This document shows, piece by piece, positions 23,511-31,678 of a stretch of DNA of 32,465 nt (positions within the stretch are counted from its first letter, which is position 1; each line of letters opens with the position of its first letter). The position numbers and the translations under genes are program-made. The notes beneath the pieces are model-generated. The model was not told the origin of the DNA, did not search any database, and was given only the letters and a program-made list of their open reading frames with translations. The stretch comes from CAYVKM01 sp964452045 (lineage in GTDB: Bacteria; Calditrichota; Calditrichia; RBG-13-44-9), in the NCBI GenBank assembly GCA_964452045.1, contig CAYVKM010000040.1, positions 1-32,465 of the forward strand, in the 5' to 3' direction.

Positions 23511-24020
23511 CTATTTAAACGAGTCATCAAGCATATCGCCGAGCATACTCGAAAAATCTTTATCAATTATCTTACCCGCATCCTCCCCTTGTTCACTCTC
23601 TTCAAAAATCTTCAACAAACCATGAATCGCCTTTTTGGTATATATCCGAACCAGACCAAGCGTTACACTTACATCAAAAACCACCACCAGGAAAAAGTTA
23701 TCCCCGATGTTTGACAGATAAACATTCCGCTTTTCACCTTCATGAAAGAGTAATTTAAACTTCGCATCCTCACCTACCAGTTTTGCCATTTCAGAAGTTG
23801 CGGCAAAATCACTTGCGGCTAAGGCACTCAGAATCGCGGTATTAATATCTTCGGTATTACCTCGCTGTGTTATCAATTGCCCGCTTATATCTGCCAGAAG
23901 GATTGTAGACGCTTTGGTTTTTGCAGCTAACTCAGACAGGACTTTGGTAATTTCATCAAATTGCTGTGCGGTTAAAATAACCTGGCGACTACCGTCCTTT
24001 AATTTCTTAACCTGAACCAT
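23511..24020 (-). CDS. Roadblock/LC7 domain protein (MglB-like)
   Basis: A 169-residue cytoplasmic protein with a roadblock/LC7 fold: ILTAQQFDEITKVLSELAAK, STILLADISGQLITQRG, ILSALAASDFAATSEMAKLV, KFKLLFHEGEKRNVYLSNI and FLVVVFDVSVTLGLVRIYTK. The C-terminal tail (about 140-169, acidic, with MLGDMLDDSF) is extra. Such proteins regulate MglA-type GTPases as GAP or scaffold, and this one lies 44 nt upstream of the GTPase gene, so it is the best MglB candidate of the three roadblock proteins in the operon. It has a good Shine-Dalgarno (AAGGAGAGG). Confidence 0.87.
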   Translation of the reverse strand: MVQVKKLKDGSRQVILTAQQFDEITKVLSELAAKTKASTILLADISGQLITQRGNTEDINTAILSALAASDFAATSEMAKLVGEDAKFKLLFHEGEKRNVYLSNIGDNFFLVVVFDVSVTLGLVRIYTKKAIHGLLKIFEESEQGEDAGKIIDKDFSSMLGDMLDDSFK

Positions 24021-24059
24021 CTGGCCTCTCCTTCAATTTAAAACTAAAAATATTAAGCT

Positions 24060-24815
24060 CTATTTGTTTGCTAATCGATCCAGAGCGGATTTGAGACTTA
24101 CCCGCATTCTTTCGATCGCTTCTGCTAAAATACCTATTTCATTTTTAACACTAACGCGAACCGTCTTATTAAAATCTCCCATACTGATTTTGTAGGCCAT
24201 ATCAGTTAAATGGGCAATCGGTCGGCTTATCTGTAATGTAACAACAAAAATTGCTAAAATGATAGCTAAAAAAATGCCGATCAAAAATACCAAACCTAAA
24301 TATGTAATAGTTTCTTTTATTTTTTCGTCAACATATGATTTCCGCATACCGACCCGAACAAATCCCAGCAGACCCTCTTTCACCGGCTGCTTTATATCAT
24401 AGGTCTGAATACCCATAGTATAGGTATTCACCAACTCAACCGTATATTGCCGGTCGTCGGTCGTCTCCTTCTGCGGATGACCCATGATAATTTCATTGGG
24501 AACATTCCCATTATAAGTATCAACCACAATTTCATCATTGAAATTCTCAATCAGGATATATTCTATATTTGAGTAATACTTGTATTTTTCAATGGTTGAC
24601 CGGAGTGCCACCAAATCTTCTTCAATCAGTTTTTCTGCAGCAATCTCGGCAATATTGGCTGCCACAATGCTACCCTGTTCAATAAGCGAATCGGTTAGGG
24701 TCTTATTAATATAATTGTAGGTCAGAAATAAGGTAATTGACGTAAAGACAATTGTACCCAGCAGCAGAAAGAATACTATCCTGATACGCAGACTTAAAAA
24801 ATTTGATCTTTTCAT
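24060..24815 (-). CDS. HAMP-domain transmembrane sensor without an output domain
   Basis: A 251-residue inner-membrane protein. TM1 is about 12-34, an extracytoplasmic sensor region about 35-170 with Cache-like character (ANIAEIAAEKLIEEDL, IEYILIENFNDEIVVDTYNG, VKEGLLGFVRVGM), TM2 about 171-193, and a HAMP linker about 194-247 (ISRPIAHLTDMAYKISMGDF, VSVKNEIGILAEAIERM). The chain stops right after HAMP, with no chemoreceptor, kinase or cyclase domain. It starts 2 nt after the stop of the winged-helix gene, so translation is coupled. The signal is probably passed to a separate partner from this operon, such as a roadblock protein (inference). No frameshift is evident; the next gene has its own Shine-Dalgarno. 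Confidence 0.85.
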   Translation of the reverse strand: MKRSNFLSLRIRIVFFLLLGTIVFTSITLFLTYNYINKTLTDSLIEQGSIVAANIAEIAAEKLIEEDLVALRSTIEKYKYYSNIEYILIENFNDEIVVDTYNGNVPNEIIMGHPQKETTDDRQYTVELVNTYTMGIQTYDIKQPVKEGLLGFVRVGMRKSYVDEKIKETITYLGLVFLIGIFLAIILAIFVVTLQISRPIAHLTDMAYKISMGDFNKTVRVSVKNEIGILAEAIERMRVSLKSALDRLANK

Positions 24816-24817
24816 TT

Positions 24818-25294
24818 TTAAAATAAATATGATTTAACAGATTTATAAATACTTTTTTGAAATTCAATTTGCTTGATTGGATCATCAATCTGACTTGTGA
24901 GCATGTCAACCAGGGACGCCAGATATTTTTTTTCAAAATTATTTTTATCCTTTCGCATTACATCTAGCACATCGTTCATCACGATTCCCGCTACCGGACC
25001 TAGCAAATAAGTCATTTCATGATTCAGTTTTTCAAAAAATTCCGGAGAAATGGTTTGATCTTCATCAGAACGTTCAACGATTTCCAGCAAATTTTCCTGA
25101 TTCAACTTCTTAAATATTTCGCGTATTTCTTTACCATTCAAAGCCAGATTCTCAGCAATTTGACCAACCGATTTCTCCCCATCAAGTTGAGTAATCACCG
25201 CCCATTCCAGTTGAAGCAGTTTCACTTCCTGTGGAGAACGATCCTTTTTTAAAGAAAAAACCATCTCTTCATTTATTTCGGTAACAGGTGTCAT
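24818..25294 (-). CDS. Winged-helix-like signalling protein, function unknown
   Basis: About 158 residues. The first half reads QLEWAVITQLDGEKSVGQIA, then ENLALNGKEIREIFKKLNQE and NLLEIV, a helix-turn-helix-wing pattern seen in regulatory winged-helix modules that sit beside PATAN/DUF4388 domains. The second half is helical (FFEKLNHEMTYLLGPVAGIV, then LASLVDMLTSQIDDPIKQIE), similar to small helical domains appended to bacterial Ser/Thr kinases, as far as I can recall. It may bind protein rather than DNA. ATG at 25294 is preferred; a TTG at 25330 would add 12 residues. Neither has a strong Shine-Dalgarno. It is in the middle of the MglA operon. Confidence 0.7.
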   Translation of the reverse strand: MTPVTEINEEMVFSLKKDRSPQEVKLLQLEWAVITQLDGEKSVGQIAENLALNGKEIREIFKKLNQENLLEIVERSDEDQTISPEFFEKLNHEMTYLLGPVAGIVMNDVLDVMRKDKNNFEKKYLASLVDMLTSQIDDPIKQIEFQKSIYKSVKSYLF

Positions 25295-25404
25295 AATATT
25301 TCTATGAATGCTCCAACTGGCATTATCCAAAAACTACATATCTCTGCCAGACATTATCGGTACTAAGTAACAGAATTTTAATGATTTGTAATATTTTTGT
25401 AGTT

Positions 25405-25851
25405 TCAGGTCAACTTGATCTTTTTAAAATATGCCTGTTCTGTTTCATCCAGATAATTACGGGTCAAATAATTCCGGCCTTCCCTGGGCATTTTCTTTAA
25501 AATTTTTTGTAATTTTTTTGAATGAATCAGATCTAGTGCTACGACATTAACTGATAATCGTATAAATGCAGTATCCACCTTCATTCTTGCGATAACCAAT
25601 AAAAACAGTTCCTGGAACTGACGGGTATAAATCTGACCCTTTTCGTGCTGTATAACCAGCTCATGATAATCGCGTTCCGATTTTTCCAAAACGCCAAAGA
25701 TTTGATAATAATTGATTCCAATTTCGTTAAAAATCTTGGAATCAAAGTTTGGTGCTTCCCAGGAATCGATCATTCTGTTATCCTTACTTATCAGGGCAAT
25801 TCCTTCCACACCATCGAGCTGAGTTAAATCTTTGAAAAATTCTTTAATCAT
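25405..25851 (-). CDS. Roadblock/LC7-like protein
   Basis: About 148 residues beginning MIKEFFKDLTQLDGVEGIAL and ISKDNRMIDSW, the typical first helix and strand of a roadblock domain, followed by YYQIFGVLEKSERDYHELVI, QIYTRQFQELFLLVIARMKV and DTAFIRLSVNVV. The last 35 residues are a basic helical tail (KKLQKILKKMPREGRNYLTR). The ATG at 25851 aligns with the domain start; an upstream TTG at 25878 would add 9 residues. It is the second of three roadblock proteins in the operon. It probably forms homo- or heterodimers that act on the MglA-like GTPase (inference). Confidence 0.75.
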   Translation of the reverse strand: MIKEFFKDLTQLDGVEGIALISKDNRMIDSWEAPNFDSKIFNEIGINYYQIFGVLEKSERDYHELVIQHEKGQIYTRQFQELFLLVIARMKVDTAFIRLSVNVVALDLIHSKKLQKILKKMPREGRNYLTRNYLDETEQAYFKKIKLT

Positions 25852-25929
25852 ATTTTTGAATTCGAATAATAAATACAAATTATTAATTAAAAGCTAATCA
25901 CTAACATACCAATAACCACTTTTTGTTTT

Positions 25930-26577
25930 TTAGGAAATGCCTTTTAGTATTCTGCTTACATATCTAACAAAATCATTGACAAAGATTGATAAATCTGTTT
26001 CGATAATTATAACACTCGCCTGGAATTCGATGATAAACAGGTGACTCCAGTGATTCCGCAGATAGGCATAGCGAAAATTCTCGGTGTAAAATAGGGTGAG
26101 AATTTTTTTGATCTTATACCATACGAATGATAAAGAATGGGTATTTAATTCTTCTGATAATTTTCCTTCAATAAGTTTTCCGGAAAAATCCAGAACCCCG
26201 ACATTTTTCACCCCTTTGTATTCAGAAAGTAAGGCGATAACCTGTTTTGGTATTGATGTTGATTGTAGATTCTTTTCATCAATTTCCCGCAAACTATCTA
26301 AGACAATCGAATTCCAGGGACGTTTGATGGTTAGTGTCGGCGCTTGAACACCAGCTTCCACTTTAAATTTACCATCTGCCAGGGAAAGCATTTCACGGAC
26401 AGCCTTCTCACCGATGTATGGAGATATCTCGGCATGCACAATCTGGCCATCCGCGAAATACAAATAGCCCTGTCGATTGTGAGAGCTGACCGTGACTTTA
26501 GCGACATTCCGCTCGATGCAATTAATCTGAATAATGTTTGCCAGTCTTAAATCTTTTAAATTTCCAACAAGTACCAT
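25930..26577 (-). CDS. PATAN (DUF4388) plus roadblock-like domain protein
   Basis: A 215-residue cytoplasmic protein. Residues 1-98 are a PATAN/DUF4388 domain: MVLVGNLKDLRLANIIQINC, then VTVSSHNRQGYLYFADGQIV, HAEISPYIGEKAVREMLSLA and DGKFKVEAG. Residues about 112-213 look like a roadblock/LC7 domain (VIALLSEYKGVKNVGVLDFS, then GKLIEG, and HLFIIEFQASVIIIETDLSI). PATAN domains occur on response regulators and in polarity or motility pathways. The gene starts 5 nt after the response-regulator stop codon, so the two are translationally linked and may work as a split PATAN-receiver protein. Confidence 0.82.
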   Translation of the reverse strand: MVLVGNLKDLRLANIIQINCIERNVAKVTVSSHNRQGYLYFADGQIVHAEISPYIGEKAVREMLSLADGKFKVEAGVQAPTLTIKRPWNSIVLDSLREIDEKNLQSTSIPKQVIALLSEYKGVKNVGVLDFSGKLIEGKLSEELNTHSLSFVWYKIKKILTLFYTENFRYAYLRNHWSHLFIIEFQASVIIIETDLSIFVNDFVRYVSRILKGIS

Positions 26578-26582
26578 AATTT

Positions 26583-26954
26583 TTAACTAAGCAGATTAAC
26601 CACTAAATCTCTAATCTCATGCAGATCGAATGGTTTTTCGATATACTTTTCTGCTCCTTTTTGATAAGCAAGTTCTTCCCGTTCATCTGATCCATAGGCG
26701 GTAATCAGAATCACTTTTGTCTCTGGCGTCCTGGATTTTATCATCGACAGGAGGTCAATTCCGTTCAAACCGGGCATGGCAATATCAGTAATCACCACAT
26801 CGAAATGGCCTTCCTGCAAACGGGCAAGCGCCTCCTCACCCGATGAAGCAGTTAACACCTCGCATTCTACCGGAACATTTATAAACGTTTGATATAGACT
26901 AAACGTTAACGTTTCTTCATCATCGACAATCAATAATCTTTTTATATCTTCCAT
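26583..26954 (-). CDS. Single-domain response regulator (receiver only)
   Basis: A 123-residue CheY-like receiver: RLLIVDDEE (acidic pair 11-12), FDVVITDIAMPGLNGIDLL (phospho-acceptor Asp57), VILITAYGS (Thr85) and YIEKPF (Lys107). All phosphotransfer residues are present and there is no output domain, so it acts by protein contact. The start at 26954 has GGAG upstream and gives a normal N-terminus; a longer open frame to 27110 overlaps the kinase gene and is rejected. It lies 25 nt after the histidine kinase gene, its obvious partner, and directly before the PATAN-roadblock gene. Confidence 0.92.
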   Translation of the reverse strand: MEDIKRLLIVDDEETLTFSLYQTFINVPVECEVLTASSGEEALARLQEGHFDVVITDIAMPGLNGIDLLSMIKSRTPETKVILITAYGSDEREELAYQKGAEKYIEKPFDLHEIRDLVVNLLS

Positions 26955-26979
26955 GCCTGCTCCATCGACTGGATTGTTT

Positions 26980-28233
26980 CTAATTATGTACAAAAGCGGG
27001 AAGGGCCAGTGAAAAGGTGGTCCCATTTCCCATTTCTGTATGTACATCGATCTTACCCCCGTTTTCCTGAGTAAGACGACTGCAGATTGATAATCCAAGA
27101 CCAAGACCATCGGCCTTGGTAGTATAAAATGGATTAAAAATTTTTTCCAAATTTTTCTTTTCTATTCCCCTCCCTGAATCAATAATTTGCAAAATAACAA
27201 AATCCAGTTTCCCATTCGGATGGCCCAATGACCCCGGATCGTTTTCCAGAACACTAAGCTCCTTTTTAAAAACCTTGATCTTTAACTTGCCTCCTTCCAG
27301 CATCGCATCAATTCCATTCAGAAACAGATTAATGATTACTTGCTCAATCTGGGTATCATCGACAAATATTTTTGGAAGTCCAGTTTCATATTCAGTGACA
27401 AATTCAATATTTTTATTCTGGAAATTGGATTTAAGCAACAGATGAACACCTTCTATAATCAGCTCAATATCATGAAATTTTAAATTCGGACGGGTTGGTT
27501 TGGCAAATTTGAAAAATTCCTTTAGTAACCGATTCGCCTTATCCACTTCACGGACTATTCTATCGATAATCTGATTTTGAAGTTTGTCATTATCCACGCC
27601 ATCCTGCAGAATCTGAGCCGAAGCTTTTATGCCGGCCAACGGATTACGAATTTCATGGGCAATTCCCGCAGACAATTCACCCAACAGTGCCAGCCGTTCC
27701 ATCCTTTCCACCTGGAGCTTCAGCTCTCTGATCTCAGTGAGATCCCGGAATAACATGACAATACCGTCAAAATTATTATTTTCATCGTGAATGGAGGAAA
27801 CATTTAAACCAACCAGAATGTTAGTGCTGTCTTTTTTCTTAAATTTGACCTCTTTATCATCAATCCTTTTTCCCGGTAAAAGTAAAAGTCGTAAACATTT
27901 TTGAGACTCGTCATCATTTGAAAAGAGGTCATCTATCTTTTTCTGAAGTAACTCCTCCCGGTTAAAACCAAGCATATTTCCCGCAGTTTGATTGACAAAG
28001 GTTATATCGCCTTCCAGATCCGCAGCAATTAAACCACTGTTCATATTTTGAATTATACTTTTATAAAAATTATAAACCTTATTAATCAATAAATTTTGCC
28101 CTGATATCCCTGAAGCAGCTTCCGATTTTTCGAAAGAAAAGGACTCACCAGGGTCGTTTGCCTCCAATAAATTGGAAAAACGATTATTCAGGAGTGAGAA
28201 TATCTGCTTCTGTTTCTTAATTTTAGAGGTCAT
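26980..28233 (-). CDS. PAS-domain sensor histidine kinase, cytoplasmic
   Basis: A 417-residue kinase with no membrane segment. Residues about 52-170 form a PAS domain (IIQNMNSGLIAADLEGDITF, then NQTAGNMLGFNREELL, and LFRDLTEIREL). HisKA follows (LGELSAGIAHEIRNPLAGIK, phospho-acceptor His193), then HATPase_c with the N-box IEQVIINLFLNGIDAML, G1 IDSGRGIEKKNLEKIFNPFY, G2 GLGLGLSIC and NGTTFSLALP. The arrangement is NtrB-like. It probably phosphorylates the receiver encoded next. It is the first gene of the MglA operon, with a 142-bp gap to meaB upstream. The signal seen by the PAS domain is unknown. Confidence 0.93.
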   Translation of the reverse strand: MTSKIKKQKQIFSLLNNRFSNLLEANDPGESFSFEKSEAASGISGQNLLINKVYNFYKSIIQNMNSGLIAADLEGDITFVNQTAGNMLGFNREELLQKKIDDLFSNDDESQKCLRLLLLPGKRIDDKEVKFKKKDSTNILVGLNVSSIHDENNNFDGIVMLFRDLTEIRELKLQVERMERLALLGELSAGIAHEIRNPLAGIKASAQILQDGVDNDKLQNQIIDRIVREVDKANRLLKEFFKFAKPTRPNLKFHDIELIIEGVHLLLKSNFQNKNIEFVTEYETGLPKIFVDDTQIEQVIINLFLNGIDAMLEGGKLKIKVFKKELSVLENDPGSLGHPNGKLDFVILQIIDSGRGIEKKNLEKIFNPFYTTKADGLGLGLSICSRLTQENGGKIDVHTEMGNGTTFSLALPAFVHN

Positions 28234-28375
28234 ATTAAAACTCAGAAAATTGCACCAAATATAAAAAACTCAGTCTACAAAATCTAACAATTTTTATTCC
28301 CTTTACTTTCCATTATTAACCTGATTTCCTCTAAATTTTTGAACCAAATCAAAAACGTCAAAAAATAATTTTTCT

Positions 28376-29314
28376 TTATTTGTCAAAGAGTTGCTCACTC
28401 AGCTTATAGGGGGACAATTTCTGATTCAAAACATATGGTAATTGTTGTTCCAATAGTTCATTTTTTTCGCTGGTCCAAAATTCCTGCTCAAGTTTAAGTT
28501 TTATCAATTCTCTGATTTTTTCTTTGGTTCTCTGGGTACGCTTGTCTTTGAGAATACCCTTTTCTCGTAAAACACTTCGGTGTTTATCCACCATTTTTTT
28601 CAATTCTTCAATACCCTCGCCTTTATTAGCGATTGTCTTTATTATTGGCGGTGACCAATCTGGATTCGGCACTTTTAATTGTAGCATCATTTCCAACTCA
28701 ATCTTCATTTTCTCGGCCCCGTCGCGATCGGATTTATTGAGTACAAATATATCTGCGATTTCCATCAGTCCGGCTTTCATCGCCTGTATACTGTCTCCGG
28801 ATTCCGGCACCAGAACCACCAGAGTGGAATCGGTTGCTTTGGCCACATCCAGTTCTCCCTGACCCACGCCTACCGTCTCAAAGATAATAAGATTCATTCC
28901 CGCGGCATCCATTAAATCTGCGACATCCTGTGCCTTGTTAGATAATCCACCTAAGCTACCCCGGGTAGCCATACTTCGGATATATACACCCGGATCATTT
29001 ATCAAATCAATCATCCGGATGCGATCACCCAGCAAAGCGCCACCGCTATAGGGACTGGTCGGGTCCACTGCAATAATACCAATTTTAATATCGTGCTGAC
29101 GATAATTTTTAACCAGTTGGGAAACCAGGGTGCTTTTCCCCGCCCCCGGAGGGCCGGTTACCCCAATCCTATATGCCTTGCCGGTATATCGGAAGATCTC
29201 TTTTAATAATTTTTCCCCTGCGGGACTATCATTTTCAACCAGGCTGATTGCTCTCGCCAGATCACGAAAATTTTTGAAATGAACCTGGTTGTCTTTTACC
29301 GTATTCGAGGTCAT
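28376..29314 (-). CDS. meaB: MeaB/ArgK-family P-loop GTPase (methylmalonyl-CoA mutase chaperone)
   Basis: A 312-residue G3E-family GTPase with Walker A GVTGPPGAGKST (51-62), AVDPTSPYSGGALLGDRIRM, the EIFETVGVGQGE-type switch (here IIFETVGVGQGELDVA), VLVPESGDSIQAMKAGLMEI and the base motif VLNKSDRDGAEKM. MeaB gates adenosylcobalamin loading and protects B12-dependent acyl-CoA mutases (methylmalonyl- or isobutyryl-CoA mutase) in the cytoplasm. No mutase gene is in the window, but the B12 import operon is about 13 kb away. It appears monocistronic, with about 130 bp of noncoding DNA on each side. Identification is firm; the partner mutase is unknown. Confidence 0.94.
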   Translation of the reverse strand: MTSNTVKDNQVHFKNFRDLARAISLVENDSPAGEKLLKEIFRYTGKAYRIGVTGPPGAGKSTLVSQLVKNYRQHDIKIGIIAVDPTSPYSGGALLGDRIRMIDLINDPGVYIRSMATRGSLGGLSNKAQDVADLMDAAGMNLIIFETVGVGQGELDVAKATDSTLVVLVPESGDSIQAMKAGLMEIADIFVLNKSDRDGAEKMKIELEMMLQLKVPNPDWSPPIIKTIANKGEGIEELKKMVDKHRSVLREKGILKDKRTQRTKEKIRELIKLKLEQEFWTSEKNELLEQQLPYVLNQKLSPYKLSEQLFDK

Positions 29315-29337
29315 TGATTTATGCTGAATTAGATTCC

Positions 29338-29421
29338 ATCATTTGAATTAGAAAAATATACATTAAGTGCACCTAAATGTCATGGCTAAAATATTTTATT
29401 TCTCGTCAAAATTCAAATGAT
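29338..29421. repeat. Widely spaced 12-bp perfect inverted repeat upstream of meaB
   Basis: ATCATTTGAATT (29338-29349) is the exact reverse complement of AATTCAAATGAT (29410-29421), with 60 bp between. The pair brackets the presumed meaB promoter region. It could be paired operator half-sites or chance in AT-rich DNA. Confidence 0.35.
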
Positions 29422-29448
29422 TATCGTGCTATAGAAAATAATTTTACC

Positions 29449-30489
29449 TTATTTTTTACGTTTTGAAAATCGCATTCTGGCAATCAATTGCATAATATTG
29501 TCAGGTTCAATTTTTTTCATGCAAATCATTAAAGGACATTCCCGGAGTCTGCAATAGACACAGGGAACACCCGCTAAAACAAAGGGATGATTCTTCTCAT
29601 CTTTTAGATTCCAAAGATAAGGAAAATCAGTGGCAAAAAGGCTGATTGTTGGTGTTCCAACAGCTATAGCCATATGCTTGGCGCCATTATCATAAGAAAT
29701 ATGCAAGTCTACTTTTGAAAGAAAGGCAGCAAATCGGGTAAGAGACCACAAAGGTAAAATAAGAGGTTTATTCCTGGATAAGGCTGCTATTTCAGAAACA
29801 AAAGCTTTTTCCCCCGGAGCCCAGCTATAAAACACGGTGGCATGGTATTTCTCAACCAGTAAATCTACCAGTCGGGCAAATTTTGATGGCTCCCATTGTC
29901 TGGCGGGTCTTTTCCCTTTGGGTGAAATATTGATCAATAAATTTTCCGGATTAATCTGCTGCTCAGAAAAATATTCCTCAATGCATAATTTATCCGATTC
30001 CGGGATGTTGATCATTGTACGGGTCTCTATCTGCTGAATTCCTATCACCTCCAGTGCGTGACACTTCTGGACCGGGACATAGTTGTTTTCGCGATTTGCC
30101 TCGGAAAAAAGATTGTAGGCCCATTGTCGACGTTCCATTCTCCAGCCAAGTCGATATCTTGCCCTTGAGACTTTAGTGATAATTGCAGAACCCGGTGTTC
30201 CCTGGTAATCGATAACCAAATCAAATGATTGATCAACAATATTTTTATAAAAACGAAAAAATTCAAGCGGATTTGCTGTAGAATCCGGGTAGGTTATAAC
30301 AGCATCTACGACTTTAAGGTTTTGTAACAGAAGGTGAATTCCCGGGGTGGTTAAGAAATATATTTTTGCATTCGGAAAACTTCCTCTGAGTACAGAGAGA
30401 ACAGGCGTGGTGAGTATTACATCCCCAATTGCCCGAAGCTGGATAACCAGTATTTTTCTAATTTCCGATATTTCGGTGTGTTTATCCAT
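29449..30489 (-). CDS. Glycosyltransferase family 9 (heptosyltransferase-like)
   Basis: A 346-residue GT9 enzyme of the WaaF/WaaC type that adds ADP-heptose or a similar sugar to LPS core at the cytoplasmic face. Seen: ILVIQLRAIGDVILTTPVLS at the N-terminus, FDLVIDYQGTPGSAI, LLINISPKGKRPARQWEP, LPLWSLTRFAAFLSKVDLHI, and SYDNGAKHMAIAVGTPTISL near the C-terminus, where most members have D-S/T-G-P-x-H. It overlaps the upstream GT9 gene by 8 nt. A Cys-rich C-terminal patch (VPCVYCRLRECPLMICM) is notable and occurs in other GT9 proteins. Acceptor and donor are not determined. Confidence 0.88.
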   Translation of the reverse strand: MDKHTEISEIRKILVIQLRAIGDVILTTPVLSVLRGSFPNAKIYFLTTPGIHLLLQNLKVVDAVITYPDSTANPLEFFRFYKNIVDQSFDLVIDYQGTPGSAIITKVSRARYRLGWRMERRQWAYNLFSEANRENNYVPVQKCHALEVIGIQQIETRTMINIPESDKLCIEEYFSEQQINPENLLINISPKGKRPARQWEPSKFARLVDLLVEKYHATVFYSWAPGEKAFVSEIAALSRNKPLILPLWSLTRFAAFLSKVDLHISYDNGAKHMAIAVGTPTISLFATDFPYLWNLKDEKNHPFVLAGVPCVYCRLRECPLMICMKKIEPDNIMQLIARMRFSKRKK

Positions 30490-31561
30490 TTACGTTCTGT
30501 AAAGCTTGAATTGACTTATTTAAGAATGTTCGGGTTTGGTCCGGATTCTTCAGTTCAAACGAAAAATGCCGTTTGCCATCATTATAGCCATATTGCATCA
30601 TTTTGCTGGAAATAAAAATAGTTATGGTCGGCATATCCATCGCTACAGCCAGATGTGCTGGTCCGGTATCGGCTGAAATAACAAGATTCAAAATTGAAAA
30701 AAATGCCGCTGTTTTTACCAGGGAATCTTTCCAGATAATTACCTGCTGCGAAATCCAGTCAGGAACTTTTTTTAATATCTGAGAATCTTCAGGCCCGGCA
30801 GCAAAAATTACCGAATTATAAGAATTATTTTTCAATTCATCATGGATTAGTAGAATAGTTTCCACCGTCAATACTTTGTCGCCGGTTGCTCCCAACCAGA
30901 TTAAAACAGGTTTTGAGTTGTTTTTGATCCCAATTTTCTCCAGAATTTGTTTTTTTATTTTATTTGGAATTTCAAACTTTGGCCAGCTAAGTTTTAATGC
31001 CCGCTTAAAATATCGCCATAAATCTAGTTGCGATTCGGCATAATGTTTCTCAGCACTCGAGAATATGGCAGCATCATAATATCTTGAACTGTTTTTAGAT
31101 GAAAAACCAACCAGAAATTTGGGATGACAAATTCTTCCGAATATCGCCTGCGACACAGAAAAATTATCGGGATTGGTGCTGCTGATTACCAGGTCATATT
31201 TTTCCTGACGCAATTGATATATCCATTTTAAAAATGCAAAAGGATTTTTCAGCAATTCCTTCTGGCGATATGGCCAATATTTGTCCACCAAGCCAGGGAT
31301 ACAGGCATTAAACAGCTCAGCGATCGGATAATGAATATGGAGATGTAATTTAATTTCAGGTTCAGTCTGCCTTATGGCATTCAGAAGTGGTATGAGTAAG
31401 AGACCGTTACCTATTTTTTGATCAAGCCGAAAGATCAAAATCTTTTTAATGGAGTTGATTGAAAGACTTCTTGATTTTCTACTTCCAAATAATATCCGGA
31501 ACAGAAAACTGACTAATTTTTTGCCACTTAATTCTAAATTTTTCAATGGATTGTATTTCAT
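30482..31561 (-). CDS. Glycosyltransferase family 9 (heptosyltransferase-like)
   Basis: A 359-residue GT9 enzyme. After a basic N-terminus it has KKILIFRLDQKIGNGLLLIP, KYDLVISSTNPDNFS, KPVLIWLGATGDK, VKTAAFFSILNLVISADTGP followed by AHLAVAMDMPTITIF. The DTGPAHLA motif is the GT9 nucleotide-sugar site. It is the first gene of a two-gene operon with the next GT9, overlapping by 8 nt. The two are different enough to act at successive steps of surface-polysaccharide or LPS-core assembly (inference). It diverges from the pyruvate-kinase-like gene at 31679. Confidence 0.87.
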   Translation of the reverse strand: MKYNPLKNLELSGKKLVSFLFRILFGSRKSRSLSINSIKKILIFRLDQKIGNGLLLIPLLNAIRQTEPEIKLHLHIHYPIAELFNACIPGLVDKYWPYRQKELLKNPFAFLKWIYQLRQEKYDLVISSTNPDNFSVSQAIFGRICHPKFLVGFSSKNSSRYYDAAIFSSAEKHYAESQLDLWRYFKRALKLSWPKFEIPNKIKKQILEKIGIKNNSKPVLIWLGATGDKVLTVETILLIHDELKNNSYNSVIFAAGPEDSQILKKVPDWISQQVIIWKDSLVKTAAFFSILNLVISADTGPAHLAVAMDMPTITIFISSKMMQYGYNDGKRHFSFELKNPDQTRTFLNKSIQALQNVNG

Positions 31562-31678
31562 TAATCAAATCTAATAACGCCGGGAATATAAATCAATTAT
31601 ATTCAGCAATTTTCACTGTTATATTACTGTTAAAATAAAACTTTCTTTAATAATTAATAACTTAATCCGTCATTGGGA

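Noticed and set aside
26955..27110. Longer N-terminus for the response regulator
   Set aside because: The extra 52 residues overlap the kinase's C-terminus in another frame, look unlike a receiver domain, and the ATG at 26954 has a good Shine-Dalgarno.
30482..30489. Overlap of the two GT9 genes as a possible frameshifted single gene
   Set aside because: Each protein has its own complete N-terminal and C-terminal GT9 motifs, so these are two genes with a short overlap.
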